A stretch of DNA of 64,000 nucleotides from Chlorophyllum brunneum (Eukaryota > Basidiomycota > Agaricomycetes > Agaricales > Agaricaceae), in NCBI GenBank assembly GCA_963576785.1, contig OY756143.1:310001-374000 (forward strand). The letters run 5' to 3'. Made by a program: the position numbers and the translations under genes. Positions 24,010 to 36,949 of this stretch are shown here, in pieces. Each line of letters opens with the position of its first letter. Within the stretch, counting starts at the first letter, position 1. The notes beneath the pieces are model-generated. The model did not search any database and was not told the DNA's origin. It saw only the letters and a list, made by a program, of their open reading frames with translations.

Positions 24010-24330
24010 TATAGGCACATTGAGTCAAAAATGCATCAGACCTTTGAAGATGCCATACTCATACTGTATAACTGATTTATATATTATACATCTGTACAGG
24101 AGATACACAAAAATCTCCAATAGTTTCAATACAAATCCCAAGAAGGGCCTCAAGAATTCTATGATACTATAATGGACCATGTAGCAAATATAACTATGTA
24201 CCCTGATGAATATACATTAGTCAAGTATTTTCTCTCTTGCATACCTAATTAACAGGATGCTAGAGAATTTACTAGTCCATCATAGACTCCAACCCAAGAC
24301 CATCTGGGACTGGCAACTTGGCTATGCAAG
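24010..24330 (+). pseudogene. Relic of a Gypsy-type gag
   Basis: One frame reads SVQEIHKNLQ-stop-FQYKSQEGPQEFYDTIMDHV and continues ANITMYPDEYTLVKYFLSCIPN. This is the usual spacing of the core of fungal Gypsy gag (retrotrans_gag) proteins, where FYD...YPD...FL.GIP is conserved. Stops break it on both sides. Assignment is by motif recognition. Confidence 0.4.
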
Positions 24331-26427
24331 AAAATGACAGGATGCTTGGATTATTGACTGTCAAACTTTCCTTATTAGACCATACATCTATTTGTGTACA
24401 CATCTTTATGACCACTTATGACAAAGGTACCAGCTTTGGATATTGACAGTGGCTTGTGCCACTTAGTACTTGGACATTTCTCTTGTGTAGCAACTCTTAG
24501 AAAATCTAGTATAAAAGTTTCATATAAATGCTTGCTCATTATCAAAAAATTTTACATTTGGTTCATTCTATTCTAAAGCCTTAAAGCCAAAGTTCTCTAC
24601 TCTAACCCTCTCTCCTCTATCATAACACTCATCTCCTCTCAAACTCATTTACCTTCCCACAACCAGTACTCTAAAGAAGTTCATATCTCACACTGTCTCA
24701 TATGAAAATCTTCACAAGTGAAACAGTCATTACCATCAGAATCTATCAATGACAGAGAACCTGTAACCAAATCACCCAACCCTTACTGAATGTACAATGC
24801 ATAGCCAAACCAGAGATGGAAGGGCAACCCACCTTCTCAATCCACTATGAGGACTACCACTCACCCATGAGAGGTGCAGAATCTCATTCAACTGGCTTAT
24901 GACCAAAGTATATCAGAAGGTCTTCTTCACATTGTCTGAGCTATAACTAGTAGCAACTTGTGTAGAGCAATTGTTATGGGACCACACAATGTAATAGTTG
25001 ATGGAATACTCTGATTTTGAGCTAGCACAGCACATTAGGTGTGCCCATTGTATAGTTAGATAGGGACTATTAGCCTATAAATCTCCTTTTGCCCCAGCAG
25101 TTGTATCTTATACACAAATAATCCCATTTGCTGGCCAAAATTACTAGAACTTTGTTATTTATGTTCTTTTCTAGGATGGGGCAATTGTCAACCTTGTCCA
25201 GGACTTCATAGATGGGAGAAGTGGCACATTCAGGCCCTTAATAATAATGTTCTAAGCTACATTCTCTGTCTGCTCAACTTTATTCTCATGCACCCTCTTG
25301 GATTAAGGCTATACATCTCTCAACTATTCACAACAAGGATTCAACATTGTTGGTGATATATACATATGAAACAAGCAGTAATAAGAGATATGTACAAATT
25401 ACTGGCATTGTTTCTAGTACTATAGTCTATCAGCATCATCAGTAGCATTCATTTTGTATCTTTGGCCTTATCACCTGACATGGACCCTGAAACTTCCTTC
25501 ATAGCCAAATGTGCCAGTGTGAGCTCATGTGATTATAATTGTCTCATAGGATAGGGAGCAGCCATGGGAGGAGTGAGAAGAATGATGGGGGCACCACTAT
25601 CTTGGGAATTAAAAGCCATAGGGGAAATGAGCTCAATGTCTAGATGAATGGGTCCCCATAGTACTAGAATTAAAAGTGGTAGTAGGCAAAAGGGGTCCAT
25701 ATCCATATTGCATAATGCTGCTACCTGTGTTTGAGATATTTCCAGAGATGTCAACATAAGATGGGCAGAAGGGCCTTTTGACAAACATATACTGGTGTCC
25801 TTCTATCCTGTGGCCAATGGTGATGGTGCTGATGGTATTGCAGGTACCAATAGTATGACTCTCAGTATTGGCTACAGTTTTTGTACTGATCATAGGGATG
25901 TCCCATTAGGCATCTCAATACTGTTACCCAAACTAGTACCTTCCATACCTTCTGCTTAGGGAATTGATGGAGATTATGACATTATTTCTAGGACTGTGAT
26001 CTTGGCATTTGTAGGTATAGTCTGTTTTTGCCAAGCAATCTGGCTAACCATTACCATAGGCAGTTTGTTAAGGAATGGCTACTGGATGACCTGGGGTATA
26101 TCTTCTAGAAGCCCAAGGAACTTAGCAACAACTCAAATCTTACTTACTATTTTCTCCATAATTTTCTCTAGATACTCCATGTGCTTAGTAGCACTAGTTT
26201 TTTGTACAATCAATTATGTGCCTGCTCTTGTGATGATGGCTTTCAGCCATCCCATTATAGCCTATATCTTGGCCTCAAGACTTGCCAGCCAATGGTCTAG
26301 TCATTGTACTATTCAGCATATTGCTGTGCTGCAGCCTTATGGTGGGCAAGTGTTTCATCTAGCTAACCTTTAACTATTGATTCAGGTAGCCTTGCAATAA
26401 TATGTATAAATATTACTCACCTTTATC
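24331..26427. other. Unrecognised AT-rich sequence
   Basis: About 2.1 kb with no recognised gene. A plus-strand open frame at 25996-26373 and overlapping minus-strand frames at 25533-25893 are hydrophobic or Thr/Ile-rich and unsupported by any motif. It ends at the target site of the first LINE. Confidence 0.3.
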
Positions 26428-26442
26428 AAATGTCTATTCCAT
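26428..26442. repeat. Target-site duplication of LINE copy 1
   Basis: AAATGTCTATTCCAT at 26428-26442 recurs as AAATGTCTGTTCCAT at 28396-28410 after the poly-A tail: 15 bases with one transition. This defines the insertion borders. Confidence 0.8.
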
Positions 26443-28395
26443 TGGTTGCAACATACGGATACTGACTCTGGTTTCATGACAAGTCACAAACAAAGGGGAC
26501 TTGTGAAATCCTCAACAAGATGCAGCAAAGCACAGTCCTCTGGATTACTGGGGCCTTCCGGACTTCTCCTACCAGTGGCGTAGAATTTCTCATGGGGCTC
26601 ATGCCTATCAAACTTCACCTCCAAAAGCTGGCCAAACGACAGACATCGAGGCTTCACACATTGGACGATGAACACGCATTGGCAAGATTGGTGAAAGAGT
26701 ACTATTCTTTCCCCCACTGCCTTCACATCAAGAATTTCATGGAGATTCAGAAGAAGAAGATGCTAGGAGCTGTGATGGATTTTTTGCGTCCCACCCCCAA
26801 GACTCATTATATAGAACACTTTAACTCTGTTTCCAAATCTGCCTGGCCCAGACATAGGTTACTTGACTGCTTCCCCACTAATGTATATTTTATAGGATTC
26901 AACCAGAACAACCCTCACCTCTCGAAGACACTTTGGGACAATGTTACAACAAATGTGACGATGGACTTCAAGTCCATTATTATTGGCACAGATAGTTTGG
27001 TCCTTCCCAACCCCAACCCTCTTGCTAGCCAGTTCACAGCAGCAGCTACTATTCGACACCTAGATGGAAGGAGCTCCATAATGAAGAGGCTCGGAGGAAT
27101 GACATCTACTGACACTAAACTGGTCACGCAGTACCTAGGGATCACCAAAGTACTTGCCACCAATGATTATGACCAAGTCGAGCACATCCATGTGTTCACT
27201 GACTCCCTCATCGCCTCTCAGCTCCTCCTAGATTGTTCGCCGCACTCCTGCCAATGACAATCTATACTCACATCGAAGGCTCTCCTGGCTTGGTTCAACA
27301 AGTCAGACCAACACCGCCTTTCGTTCTATCACACTCCATCGAAGTGCAAATACAGGATACAAAAAGCCACACACAACTGGATACAAACAGTTGTCTGGCC
27401 CAACCAGGGTCGAAATCACCAAGTCCCCAACTCCATTGACTTCTTATGCAAGAAGTCTGCCAAACGAGTCATTCACACATGGCAAGCCATGTTTGGATTC
27501 AAGAAATACAGCAGTAGCTCTTTCCTCTACCTCCTGGTGCCAGTGAATGGGGCCTCTGCTGTACCATCGCACATTAAGTCCAGTCCCTGGATACGAGAAT
27601 GCAGTTACCAGCCACAGCTTTTCGTGAGAGCATGTTGTGCCATCTTATGTCACACCCTGATTGGCGAATACTGACTTTGGTTTTTCCCCAATGAGGATCT
27701 ATCTTGCCACCACTGTGATAATCAAATGGTCCAGACTAGGTCGCACATCCTCTATCGTTGCAATGCCTTCGATCATCACTTTGGCATCGACACCATCAAG
27801 ACACTCATCAACTTCTTGCATCGTAACCCCACTATGTTCAGCTTCCCCCCAGAACCTGATCGCCCTCGTGTCCATGCTGGTTCAATACCCCCGCTACATC
27901 GTCACCAAGTCCGTCAGAGGTTTGGGTCTGCGCCTGTGTAGAATCCTTTTCTCTTTTCAATTTTTCTTGTGCTCTCCCAGTTATGGATTTCATTTCCATT
28001 TCTCTATCTCTCCATTCCTTGCTCGTCTACTATTTTATATAGTCTTCATTCTCTGTCTATCTTTCCCGTGGTGCCTGGGTAAAAGCCCTCCCACACACTA
28101 GTACCGTTTGTTGTTCTCCCTTGTGTTTGGGAGTCGATAGTTTCTTTCTATCAATTTCTCTCTCTCACTCTCTCTCTATCTGATCTTCTCTAATTCCTTC
28201 TTCCTCCGTTCAACTTAGGTACCAAACATCTCTCTAGTGTATGTGCTAGATGGTATCGAGTCTCGTGGGGTTAGTTTACTCATAGTTTACTGTCCTTGCT
28301 CTGAACATTCTGTACGTTCTGCCTTTGTATGTATGTACACGTGGACTGCAATCGAGCACCGCTATATAAATTGTTGAATAAAAAAAAAAAAAAAA
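26443..28395 (+). mobile_element. LINE copy 1 (5'-truncated, with poly-A tail)
   Basis: 1.95 kb, colinear with 35478-37410 of the long LINE. It starts within the RT C-terminal region and ends with a poly-A run (about 28379-28398). 5' truncation, the poly-A tail and a 15-bp target duplication are standard marks of target-primed reverse transcription. The conserved 3' UTR includes CTATATAAATTGTTGAATAA just before the tail. Confidence 0.9.
26521..27940 (+). pseudogene. LINE ORF2 C-terminal fragment: end of RT, RNase H, zinc knuckle
   Basis: It reads VLWITGAFRTSPTSGVEFLM (RT thumb region). An RNase H domain follows: IGTDSLVLPNPNPLASQFTA (first Asp), STDTKLVTQYLGITKVL and HVFTDSLIASQLL (later Asp), at about 26980-27240. 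A C-terminal CHHC-type finger CHHCDNQMVQTRSHILYRC lies at about 27706-27765. The frame is broken after 27257 and at a TGA (IGEY-stop-L, 27672-27674). In place of TELVAQY (long LINE) it reads TKLVTQY, so the catalytic Glu is lost. Confidence 0.8.
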
Positions 28396-28410
28396 AAATG
28401 TCTGTTCCAT

Positions 28411-29464
28411 CTCTTGGGTCACTGGGATTTCATTTTGGGGTATATGGACTTGTCAAGTATGTGCCAATGTGGTCTTTGGTGCCAACTCCTTGTCACTCAA
28501 TTCAAGATACTGTGGTATCTAAGTTGCCTTGGATTTTATGATCTTTACTTTGCAGGAGCCTACCCTTTGCATGCTGGTAACCTTGCTGCAAGCAATCTTG
28601 AGGCACTTGCAGTCAATATAGGCTCCTCTGCCAACTGAGATAGCTCAATTAAAGAGCTGGACAGTTAACATTAGCATTGGACATCAGCGGTTTGTCTATT
28701 TTGGAATCTGTGTTTGTTGGTATAAGCTTTCCTTCTCTCTCCCATCCTTTCTCCTTTCCCTTTCCCTTCAGTTGTGGAGACAGTAGTGAGAGCTGATACT
28801 CATCTGAACTGCTCTCTGATGTATGCACAGAATGTTCAACATCAGAAAAATTTGCTCTGGTTATTCATTAGGACTGCCTTGGTCCCACCTTAGGAATTGC
28901 CTTGCTGTATTGGGGCTGAGCAACCTCAGTAGCATGTGCTGATCTATCTGGTTGCAATAGTGCCAGTGATGGTAATGCTAACAGGCCAACTACTACTGAT
29001 GCTGACAGCAGTGGAGGCCAATTTTGCTTGTGCCACAGCAAGTGCCAAAATAGTACCTGTTACAAGCTGAACTTGTAGTGGTGAGGCTTTTGCTTCAAGT
29101 GCTAATGGGCCAGGTGCACTTCTATTAGCCTTCAGAGCCAATAGAATGCTAGCACCTTTAGCCTACATATATTTATTACTTATGTAGATGGTATAATAAA
29201 TACACTACTTACCTTTTCCATTGTATCAGCCTTTGCCAGTGCTGCACACTGATCTTCAATAAATCCCAGACTCTTTTTCTTTTTTTTCCACTTGACAATG
29301 AACTTCATGAGAAAGCCATATGACTTGAAGATAGCCTTCACTTCAGTATTTGCAGCTGGGTATTGTTTTAACAGTTGGCACTTCACAAATGTTAGATAAA
29401 TATAATGCATATCTAAATACACTCACCATCTCTTCTTTTCCCTCCTTCATTACTTTGGCAATAG
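28411..29464. other. Unrecognised sequence between LINE 1 and a family C LTR
   Basis: About 1.05 kb without recognised genes. Minus-strand frames at 28944-29141 (Ala/Ser/Thr-rich) and 29180-29422 (Lys-rich) are open but match nothing I know. Confidence 0.3.
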
Positions 29465-29960
29465 TGTTACAGATTCAGCTACTAAGGGCAATTGAAGAGG
29501 ATGTGACCTCTAGAGTATGGCCTTAATACCTATCTCAGCCAAGTAACCAGATAAGTAAATATTATCAAACTGTTGTTACTTAACCAAGAAATAGGAATCC
29601 CATTATCTTGTATCTCTTGAGTAATGAGGGCAAATAGAGAATAAGCAGTTAAGCAATCTTCTATTGATTGACAGCAACTGTCAATAGAAACTCTTCTTGG
29701 GTGATCAAGAAGGCTATCTCTGTAGAAGATCAAAGCTTAAGCTTTGACTTCCTAATATAGTCAGTTATTTATACTAACTACTTCTTTTCTATAAATACTG
29801 TAGAGTATAGATAACAAGACTGAAACAAGTTTTACAATGTGAAACTGATAGATATGAAACACACAATGAAATGCTACTAAAGATAGACATGAAACTGATA
29901 AAGGTGAAACAACTAAACATAGAGCAAAGTGAAACTGATGAAGATGAAATAGATGAGTGC
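29465..29960 (-). mobile_element. 3' LTR of the minus-strand chromovirus (family C)
   Basis: In minus orientation it ends ...CTGTAACA at 29465. It includes the AAGCTTTGATCTTC segment (around 29728-29746) and a TATA-like TATAAATA (around 29770-29780). It lies directly downstream of ORF3, whose stop is TAA at 29961-29963. The 5' border of the LTR is not resolved because no clear TG start follows a purine tract. Its 67-codon internal open frame (29530-29733) is also open in both copies near the N gap. Confidence 0.7.
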
Positions 29961-31073
29961 TTACTTATCCTCAGAGATCTCAGATGACAGAGATAGAGAT
30001 TCATTGGAACAGCTGCAGTCATAGGGTGTGTGGGATGAGGTAGTGGATGATGATGACAATGGCAACAATGGCAGTGATGAAAGAACTGCATTCATAGGTT
30101 GATCAGAGTTGGATGATAAGGATGATGTTGATGCAATTGGTTCTTTGGAGAGGTAAGACTTGGGTGACTCGACAAAGGCTCAAGTAGATTGCAATAGCAG
30201 ATGGGGAGAGTTGTCACTGTCACTACTGGGTATAGTGGGCTCATTGTCTGGTGACAAGTCTTTCGGTCACATCTCTATACAATAGATTCTATCAGCAACT
30301 TGTTAGTAAATAAGTGCTTTGAGTGCTGGACTGTGGGTGTACATGTAGGGATGGGTATACTGCATTGTCTTCTTAGTGGTAGGTTGTGCTTTCCAACCAT
30401 TGTTCCAAGTACTGTAGAGGTTGTTCTCGATAGTGCATAAGTAGAGTCCATCAGTGTCACATACATGTAAGTATGGTACATATTTCCAAGCAAGTTGGAG
30501 TAGAGAGTCAATGATGGCATTGTTGGATCATGGTGGTGGGACAAGTGGTATTGCTTCTGGGAATTCTTGAGGCTGGTCATTGTTTCAAGTGGATAGTTGG
30601 GAAATGTTAGGAGTCAATAGAGGGCTGCCTTGGTCATGTGCACTAAGGGTAGCACTAATTGAGTAACAGAGAGGTTGATAGGAGTGTTGGATGCATTGCA
30701 AATCCTCACATACTCCATTGGGTAGAGTGCAGCTAACAAGGCTATCATAGCTTTGCTGTATGGCATAGGTGTATTGACTAAGCATTCGCATATTATGAAA
30801 GCAAGCAGCAAGCAAATCCCCATATTTACCACATTGGGCAACAGATGTGTTATCCTCTTGTAGATTGGGGTAGTGATCGGATAGTCATCTTTTGATAGTG
30901 TTTCGAAGTTATAGGCAGGTGGTGTTGCCTACAGATTTGATATCAAGTAAGAGAGGGATGGTATGTGGCTGTAGTCCAATGGGCTGGATAAATTCCTCAT
31001 TGTTGAGGGTGATGGAATATTTGGGCAATGAGTGGAGGATATCATTGAGGTCTGGCAATGCAGGCAGTCCATT

Positions 31074-31087
31074 GATGATATTGGCAG
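31074..31087. repeat. Target-site duplication of LINE copy 2
   Basis: GATGATATTGGCAG at 31074-31087 recurs as GATGATATTAGCAG at 37411-37424 after the poly-A tail (14 bases, one transition). Both copies lie inside chromovirus ORF3. Confidence 0.85.
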
Positions 31088-31181
31088 CATCCAGATATCA
31101 TCCCTCCTTTGACTCGTACCACTACCATCGATTTCACCAAAGTCGATTTCACGGTATTAGTCTATAGCACTAGGATACACA

Positions 31182-33350
31182 ATGCCTGCATTACGTTCAA
31201 ACCTCTCTCCTAGAGAGCCCACGCCCGATGGCGACGGGGAAATCTTCGGGAATACAACACGTGTTCTACCCCCTTCCATCTTCACGGCCCCTCCGGCTCT
31301 GCCACCCCCCGGCGTCCTGTTCCCTAGGATGCCTATCACGACTGGGCCGTTCGTACCTACGGACCAAGCCTACAGCGACACCATCCCACCGTCGGTTCAA
31401 AGCAGTAGGCCGACTACACCTACCTCAGTCACTTCGAACCCTCTCCATGGCGAAGGAGACCAAACAATCCACCGTGTCTCCAAATGGACAAGAGTCAGTG
31501 GAGACCAGTATTACTCAGGAGAAAGCTGGGCTGAGCAGGTCGAAGAAGAGCTCACCCCCAAAAAGAAGGTCCAAGTTGAAGACAAGGATGAGGCCCACGA
31601 GGACCAAAGAGAAGGTCCTGAAGAATTTTACGAAGATGCTGTGAAAGAGGTCGGCAAGATCTCAGAGTGGGTGAAAGCCTGCAGCACCTTTAACATGAGT
31701 GGCAACGAAGGTTTGGCATTTGGCCAAGCATTCACAGAACTGACAGAGACCTTGAGTGAGGCAGGATGGCTTAAGGTAGCAGTCAATGAGAAGAAAAATG
31801 ATCTCCAAGGATAGTTGGGGAAAAACTTCGGTAAGTACGCTATCCACGCTGAGGGATCCCCTCAGCTAGACATTGCACACCCCCTCCGCGTGGCCTCCAA
31901 AGGCCCCATGCGTAAACCTGACGATGTCCACATGGAGGTCATCAAACACATTGTCACTCCAGGTATCACCGTTGACAATGATGTCACTCGTTCGGGTATC
32001 TCCGACGATGATGTTCAAATAATCTCCGAAGTAGAGTTCAAGACCGTGGCTCATGGAAAGAAGAAGCGGGTCAGGAAACCGAGAACTCCGGCCCTGAAAA
32101 CTTCGGCTCCGAAGACCCCGGGACCGACTGAGACCGCGCCCGCCAAAGCCGCCCCCTCCACTATACCTGAAAAGGCCGTCAAAACCCCGGCTCCCACACC
32201 CAATGGTAAAGGAACCAAAACCTCCCCTCAGGAAGGATCGAAGTCTTCCTATGCCTCGATGGCAGCTAAGAAGGCCCCTTCCAAAGCCGCCCCCACCACC
32301 AATGCTCGGGATCCTCTCAAACTCTTAGAGTTTGCAAGTAAATTCCCCGAGCTCTCCAATGAGAAGATCGTGGTGATGTATGATGCTGCTTACTCTCCTT
32401 CCGCCCCCCCGGCAAATAAGAAGCCAGCTAACAAAGCTGGGACTATCCGCTCCACCCTTAATGGTCCCTTGCGAAAGCAAGTAATCATTCCCCTTCTCAC
32501 GGGTCCCACTGTCACCAATTTCGGGACTATCATAGACTCTCTCAACACGTGCCTGATTGCAGAGAAGTCCAAAACGAGGGTTATCGCTGCCTCGCAGGGT
32601 AAGCTGGGCCTTATGGTCCACACCTCGGAGGTCTTAACCCCTGCGGAGCTCGACGTTGTCAAAGCGTGGCTCAAGGAGAAGTTTGGAGGAATCACCATGG
32701 GTGATGCTACCCTCCCCAAATCCAAATCTTTCGTGAAAGTCACGGATGTATGTTACATCACCCCCCGAGGATAGGTCCTCACCGAGGCCGATGTGGTCTC
32801 CAGTGTACGGAGTTCGATCTACTCTGACGCCATTCAATTCACATCGCAACCACATGTACGACGTAACTCTAAACATTCGGACACTTGTATGGTGTGGTTC
32901 GAAATCTGGGACTCGAAGGCGGGGACCAACATTGCTAAAATTGAGGACAAATATCTCAACATCTATGGAGGGCTTTTCCGTATCAGGAAGGCCACGGCCA
33001 ACCCAGGAGTCCCGTTCTGCTCCAAATGTTGCAGATGGGGCCACCCCCTCGTCTGATGCCATGCAAGGCTCTTCACATGCGCACACTGCAAAGGGCCACA
33101 TTCCACCGCCAACCACTGATCGTTTGCCCACTGTTACAAGGGTAATGACAAGGCCACTCCACCAATCACGGCTACCCCCACCAGAGAACCATGCCCCCAC
33201 AAGGCGACGTGCTCCAACTGTGGCAAGGACCACCTCGCTACTGACAAAAAATGTCAGTTTTGGAAGAAGAGATTCGACCATGACTGGCATGCAAACAAGG
33301 TGCTTGAACTACGAGCGAACAAAGGAGTACCATCACCTGCCTCCTCCTCT
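31182..33350 (+). pseudogene. LINE ORF1 (gag-like, CCHC zinc knuckles)
   Basis: Nucleic-acid-binding protein of the LINE. The start MPALRSNLSPREPTPDGDGE is Pro-rich. A Lys/Pro/Ala-rich linker (PKTPGPTETAPAKAAP, about 32110-32160) is followed by a folded region (TRVIAASQGKLGLMVHTSEV, about 32575-32635). Three Cys/His clusters follow: CSKCCRWGHP, CAHCKGPHSTANH and CSNCGKDHLATDKKC (about 33020-33260). One frame holds throughout, broken by TAG 31812 and 32772 and by TGA 33054 and 33117. At its end, PSPASSS runs straight into endonuclease sequence, without the ORF1 stop. Confidence 0.8.
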
Positions 33351-36300
33351 CTATACGCAGGAGGAGAAGAACTACTGCTGTTAAATGTCTATAACGACAG
33401 CCATAATACTGCGCTCCATTTTCTTGAGGAGCGACTCTTTGACCTCCCGCCCTTTCTTCTTTTGGGAGGAGATATTAACATCAGATCGGAACTTTGGGAC
33501 CCTTCGACGGATCAACATCCGGCAAGTGTGGACCGACTCCTTATGGTCACTGAAGCCCTCAATCTTGTGAGGACAACTCCGTCTGAGGCCAAGCCGACTC
33601 GATATGCCTCGGACCCTAATTTGCCAGACACAGTCATCGACCTGATCTTTGTTTCGGGAACACTTCCACATATTCCCTCCCACGCTATCCAGGATGGCGA
33701 TCGGTACAACTCAGACCATGCCCCCCTGCTAATCAGGTTACCTATTTCGCAGATGGATGTCATCATCGAAAGATTGACCATTCCCAAGGACTCGGATGAG
33801 GAAACCAGGTTCCTGACGGATATTGTAGAAGGAATCAAGAACCAGAACTGGCCGATGAACGATGCGGACGAGCTGGAGAGAGCTGTTGCTGAATTGGGAG
33901 TTTTGTTTGACAGATCATGGACCTGGAATGCGAAGACGACCAAGATCACCACTAGGTCCAAGACCTGGTGGAATGAGGAGTGCTCGACCGCACTCGCTAT
34001 ACATCGCATGGACCAAAAGAACAAGTGCAAGTGGAACACTTTTCGCAAGACCATGAGGAAGACGAAAAGAGCATACTTTGACAAGAAGATACAAGAAATC
34101 TCTGTCGACCAAAAATGCCCATGGGACCTCATGCCATGGGTCAAAGACCGCGCACTCCCGGCCACGGAAGCCATATGTCACAACGGCCGACCTTGTCTCA
34201 CACTAGACAATCTGTGGACAGCTCTTGACTCCCACTATAATGCTGCCCGCGATAGACCAATGAACATGGTGGTTCTAGACGAACTCCTTCCCCCGAATGG
34301 AATGGAGAATAGGACTTGGGTAGATTTCTCTCTCATGGAGATGATGGAGTCGCTCAAGGATACCTCGAATTCTTCCTCCCCCGGTCCCGACCATATTTCC
34401 TGGTCTCATCTCAAACAAATCGTCACCAATGAAACTTGCGCCAGTCTATTCCTCAAAATTGGTAGTGCGTGTCTAAACATCGGACACTGGCCTACTCACT
34501 TCAAGAAGTCAACATCGGTGATTATTCCGAAACCCAATAAACCCGACTACTCCACTCCGAAGGCATTCCGACCGATTGTCCTCCTCAACATGTTCGGCAA
34601 GCTGATAGAGAAAATACTCGCCAAATATCTTCAGTTCGAGGCCGTTAAATTCAAGGTCCTCCATCCGCACCAACTGGGAGCGATCCGACAAAGGTCCACT
34701 GAGGATGCAGGTCTCTTCCTGATGCACATTATCCGGGGAGCTTGGACGAAGAAGAAGAAGACATTGGTACTTGCATTTGACGTGGCCCAATTCTTCCCCT
34801 CCCTCAACCATGATCTCCTGATTGAAATTCTACGATGACAGGGATTTCCCCCCCAGATCGCTGCATTCTTCCACAACTACCTTAAGGAACACCGCACTAC
34901 CTACCGGTGGAACAATGAAACTTCCCCGGAATACAACGCAGCGGTAGGTGTAGGTCAGGGCTCAGCCCTTAGCCCTATTCTCTCCACTCTATTCCTTGCC
35001 CCCCTCTTACATGTATTCGACATCCGTATGGAGGAACACCGCGACAAGTGGGACTTCGATATCCTGTCGTTCGTCGATGATGGCACCCTAGTCGCGCAGT
35101 CCCCATCTCTGGAAAAGAACGTGGAAATCCTTCAACACATGTACTGCGAAATGGAGCAGCTCATGAACGAATTCGGCCTCGAAATTGAACACGGCAAGTC
35201 CGAGATCTTTCACTTCACGCGTGCAAGATAGGACTCGAATCCCTCAATTGACTTGGGATCCCCGCCATTCACGGGTCGTTACCCCCTCAAACCGAAAACC
35301 CACTGGCAGTACCTCGGCTTCTACTTCGATCGGACATTGACCTTCAAAAAACACATTCGATTCTATTCCGCCAAGGCAATATCCATGATCAAGGCAATGA
35401 AGATGCTGGGGAACTCCGTCAGAGGCTTGTCCCCCAGCAACAAGAGGCTATTGTACTGCTCGTGTGTTGTACTGGTTGTGACATACGGATATCGACTTTG
35501 GTTTCATGATCAATCCCACACCAAGGGAACTTGTGAAATCCTCAACAAAATGCAAAGAAGGGCGGCACTCTGGATCACCGGGGCCTTCCAGACTTCTCCC
35601 ACTGGCAGCGTAGAGTCCCTCGCAGGGCTCATGCCCATCAAACTTCATCTCCGAAAGTTGGCCAAACAACAATCATCGAGGCTTCATACGTTGGATGATG
35701 AACATGCTTTGGCAAGATTAATGAAGGAATTTCACTCTTCCCCCCACCGACTTCACATCAAGAACTTCACGGAGGTTCAGAAGAAGAAGACATTAGGAGC
35801 TGTGATGGACTTTTTGCACCTCACCCCCGAGACTCGGTATATAGAACACTTCAGTTCCATTTCTAAATTACTTTGGCCCGGACATAGGTTACTTGACCAT
35901 TTCTCTACTAATGTAACTTTTATAGGATTCAACCGGGACAACCCTCACCTCTCGAAGACACTTTGGGACGATGTAACAATGAATGCGATGACAGACGCAA
36001 AATCCATCACGATCAGTACGGACGGCTTGGTCCACCCCAATCCCAACCCGCTTGCCAGCCAGTTCACGGCGGCAGCTACCATTCGACATCTTGATGGCAG
36101 GAGTTCTATTATGAAGAGGCTCGGAGGAACCACGTCGACAGACACAGAACTGGTAGCGCAGTACTTAGGTATTACCAAAGTGCTTGCTACTGTTGAGCAC
36201 ATTCATGTGTTCACCGACTCCATCATAGCCTCCCGGCTCCTACTTGACTGTACACCGCATTCCTGCCAACGACAGTCCATCCTCACCTCAAAGGCGCTCC

Positions 36301-36949
36301 TGGCTTGGTTTAGCAAGTCAGACCGACACCGTCTTTTGTTCTATCACACACCATCGAAATGCAAGTACGGGATACAAAAAGCCACGCATGACTGGATCCA
36401 AATGGTCGCCTGGCCTAACTGGGGTCGAAATCACCGAGTACCGAACTCGATTGACTACCTTCGCAAGAAGTCTGCCGAATGCGCCATTCACACATGGCAG
36501 GCCATGTTCGGGTTCAAAACTTACAGCGGTAGCTCCTTCCTCCGGTACGAGCAAACAGAGCCTCCGTCTTACTGTCGCACATCAAGTCCAGTCCATGGAT
36601 ACGAGAATGCGGATACCAGCCCCAGCTCTTTGCAAGAGCTTGCCATGCCATACTATGCCACACCCTGATTGGAGAATATTGACTACAATTCTTTCCTAAC
36701 GAGGACCTTTCGTGCCACCACTGCAACAGTCAAATGGTGCAAACGCGGTCACACATCCTGTATCGATGCAACAACTTCGATCATCACTTTGGCGTTGACA
36801 CGATAAAAACCTTTGTCAACTTCTTGCGTCGCAATCCCACCGCGTTCAGTTTCCCCCCTGATCCTGAACGCCCTCGTATCCATGCCGGTTCTATCCCACC
36901 GTTACATCGTCATCAAGTCCAAAGGAGGTTTGGGTCTGCACCTGTGTAG
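33351..36949 (+). pseudogene. LINE ORF2 (endonuclease C-half, RT, RNase H, zinc finger)
   Basis: It begins inside the endonuclease at LYAGGEELLLLNVYND. The EEP motifs GGDIN (about 33460) and SDHAPL (about 33712) remain, but the N-terminal half with the catalytic Asn and Glu is deleted. RT: PGPDHISWSHLKQI, SVIIPKPNKPDYS and FRPIVLLNMFGK (about 34390-34605), FDVAQFFPSLNH, and catalytic SFVDDG (about 35067-35084). RNase H: STDGLVHPNPNPLASQF (about 36014-36065), TDTELVAQYLGI, VFTDSIIASRLL. A C-terminal finger CHHCNSQMVQTRSHILYRC lies at about 36713-36770. Stops: TGA 34836 and TAG 35229 in RT. A frameshift near 36540 lies before the finger. Confidence 0.85.

Noticed and set aside
28379..28398. Poly-A run as a simple microsatellite or assembly error
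   Set aside because: It lies at the end of a conserved LINE 3' UTR and is followed by the target duplication, so it is the LINE tail.
29180..29422. Possible chromodomain (Lys-rich frame on the minus strand)
   Set aside because: It has a short KWKKKKKS stretch reminiscent of a chromodomain, but the aromatic cage and the rest of the fold are absent.
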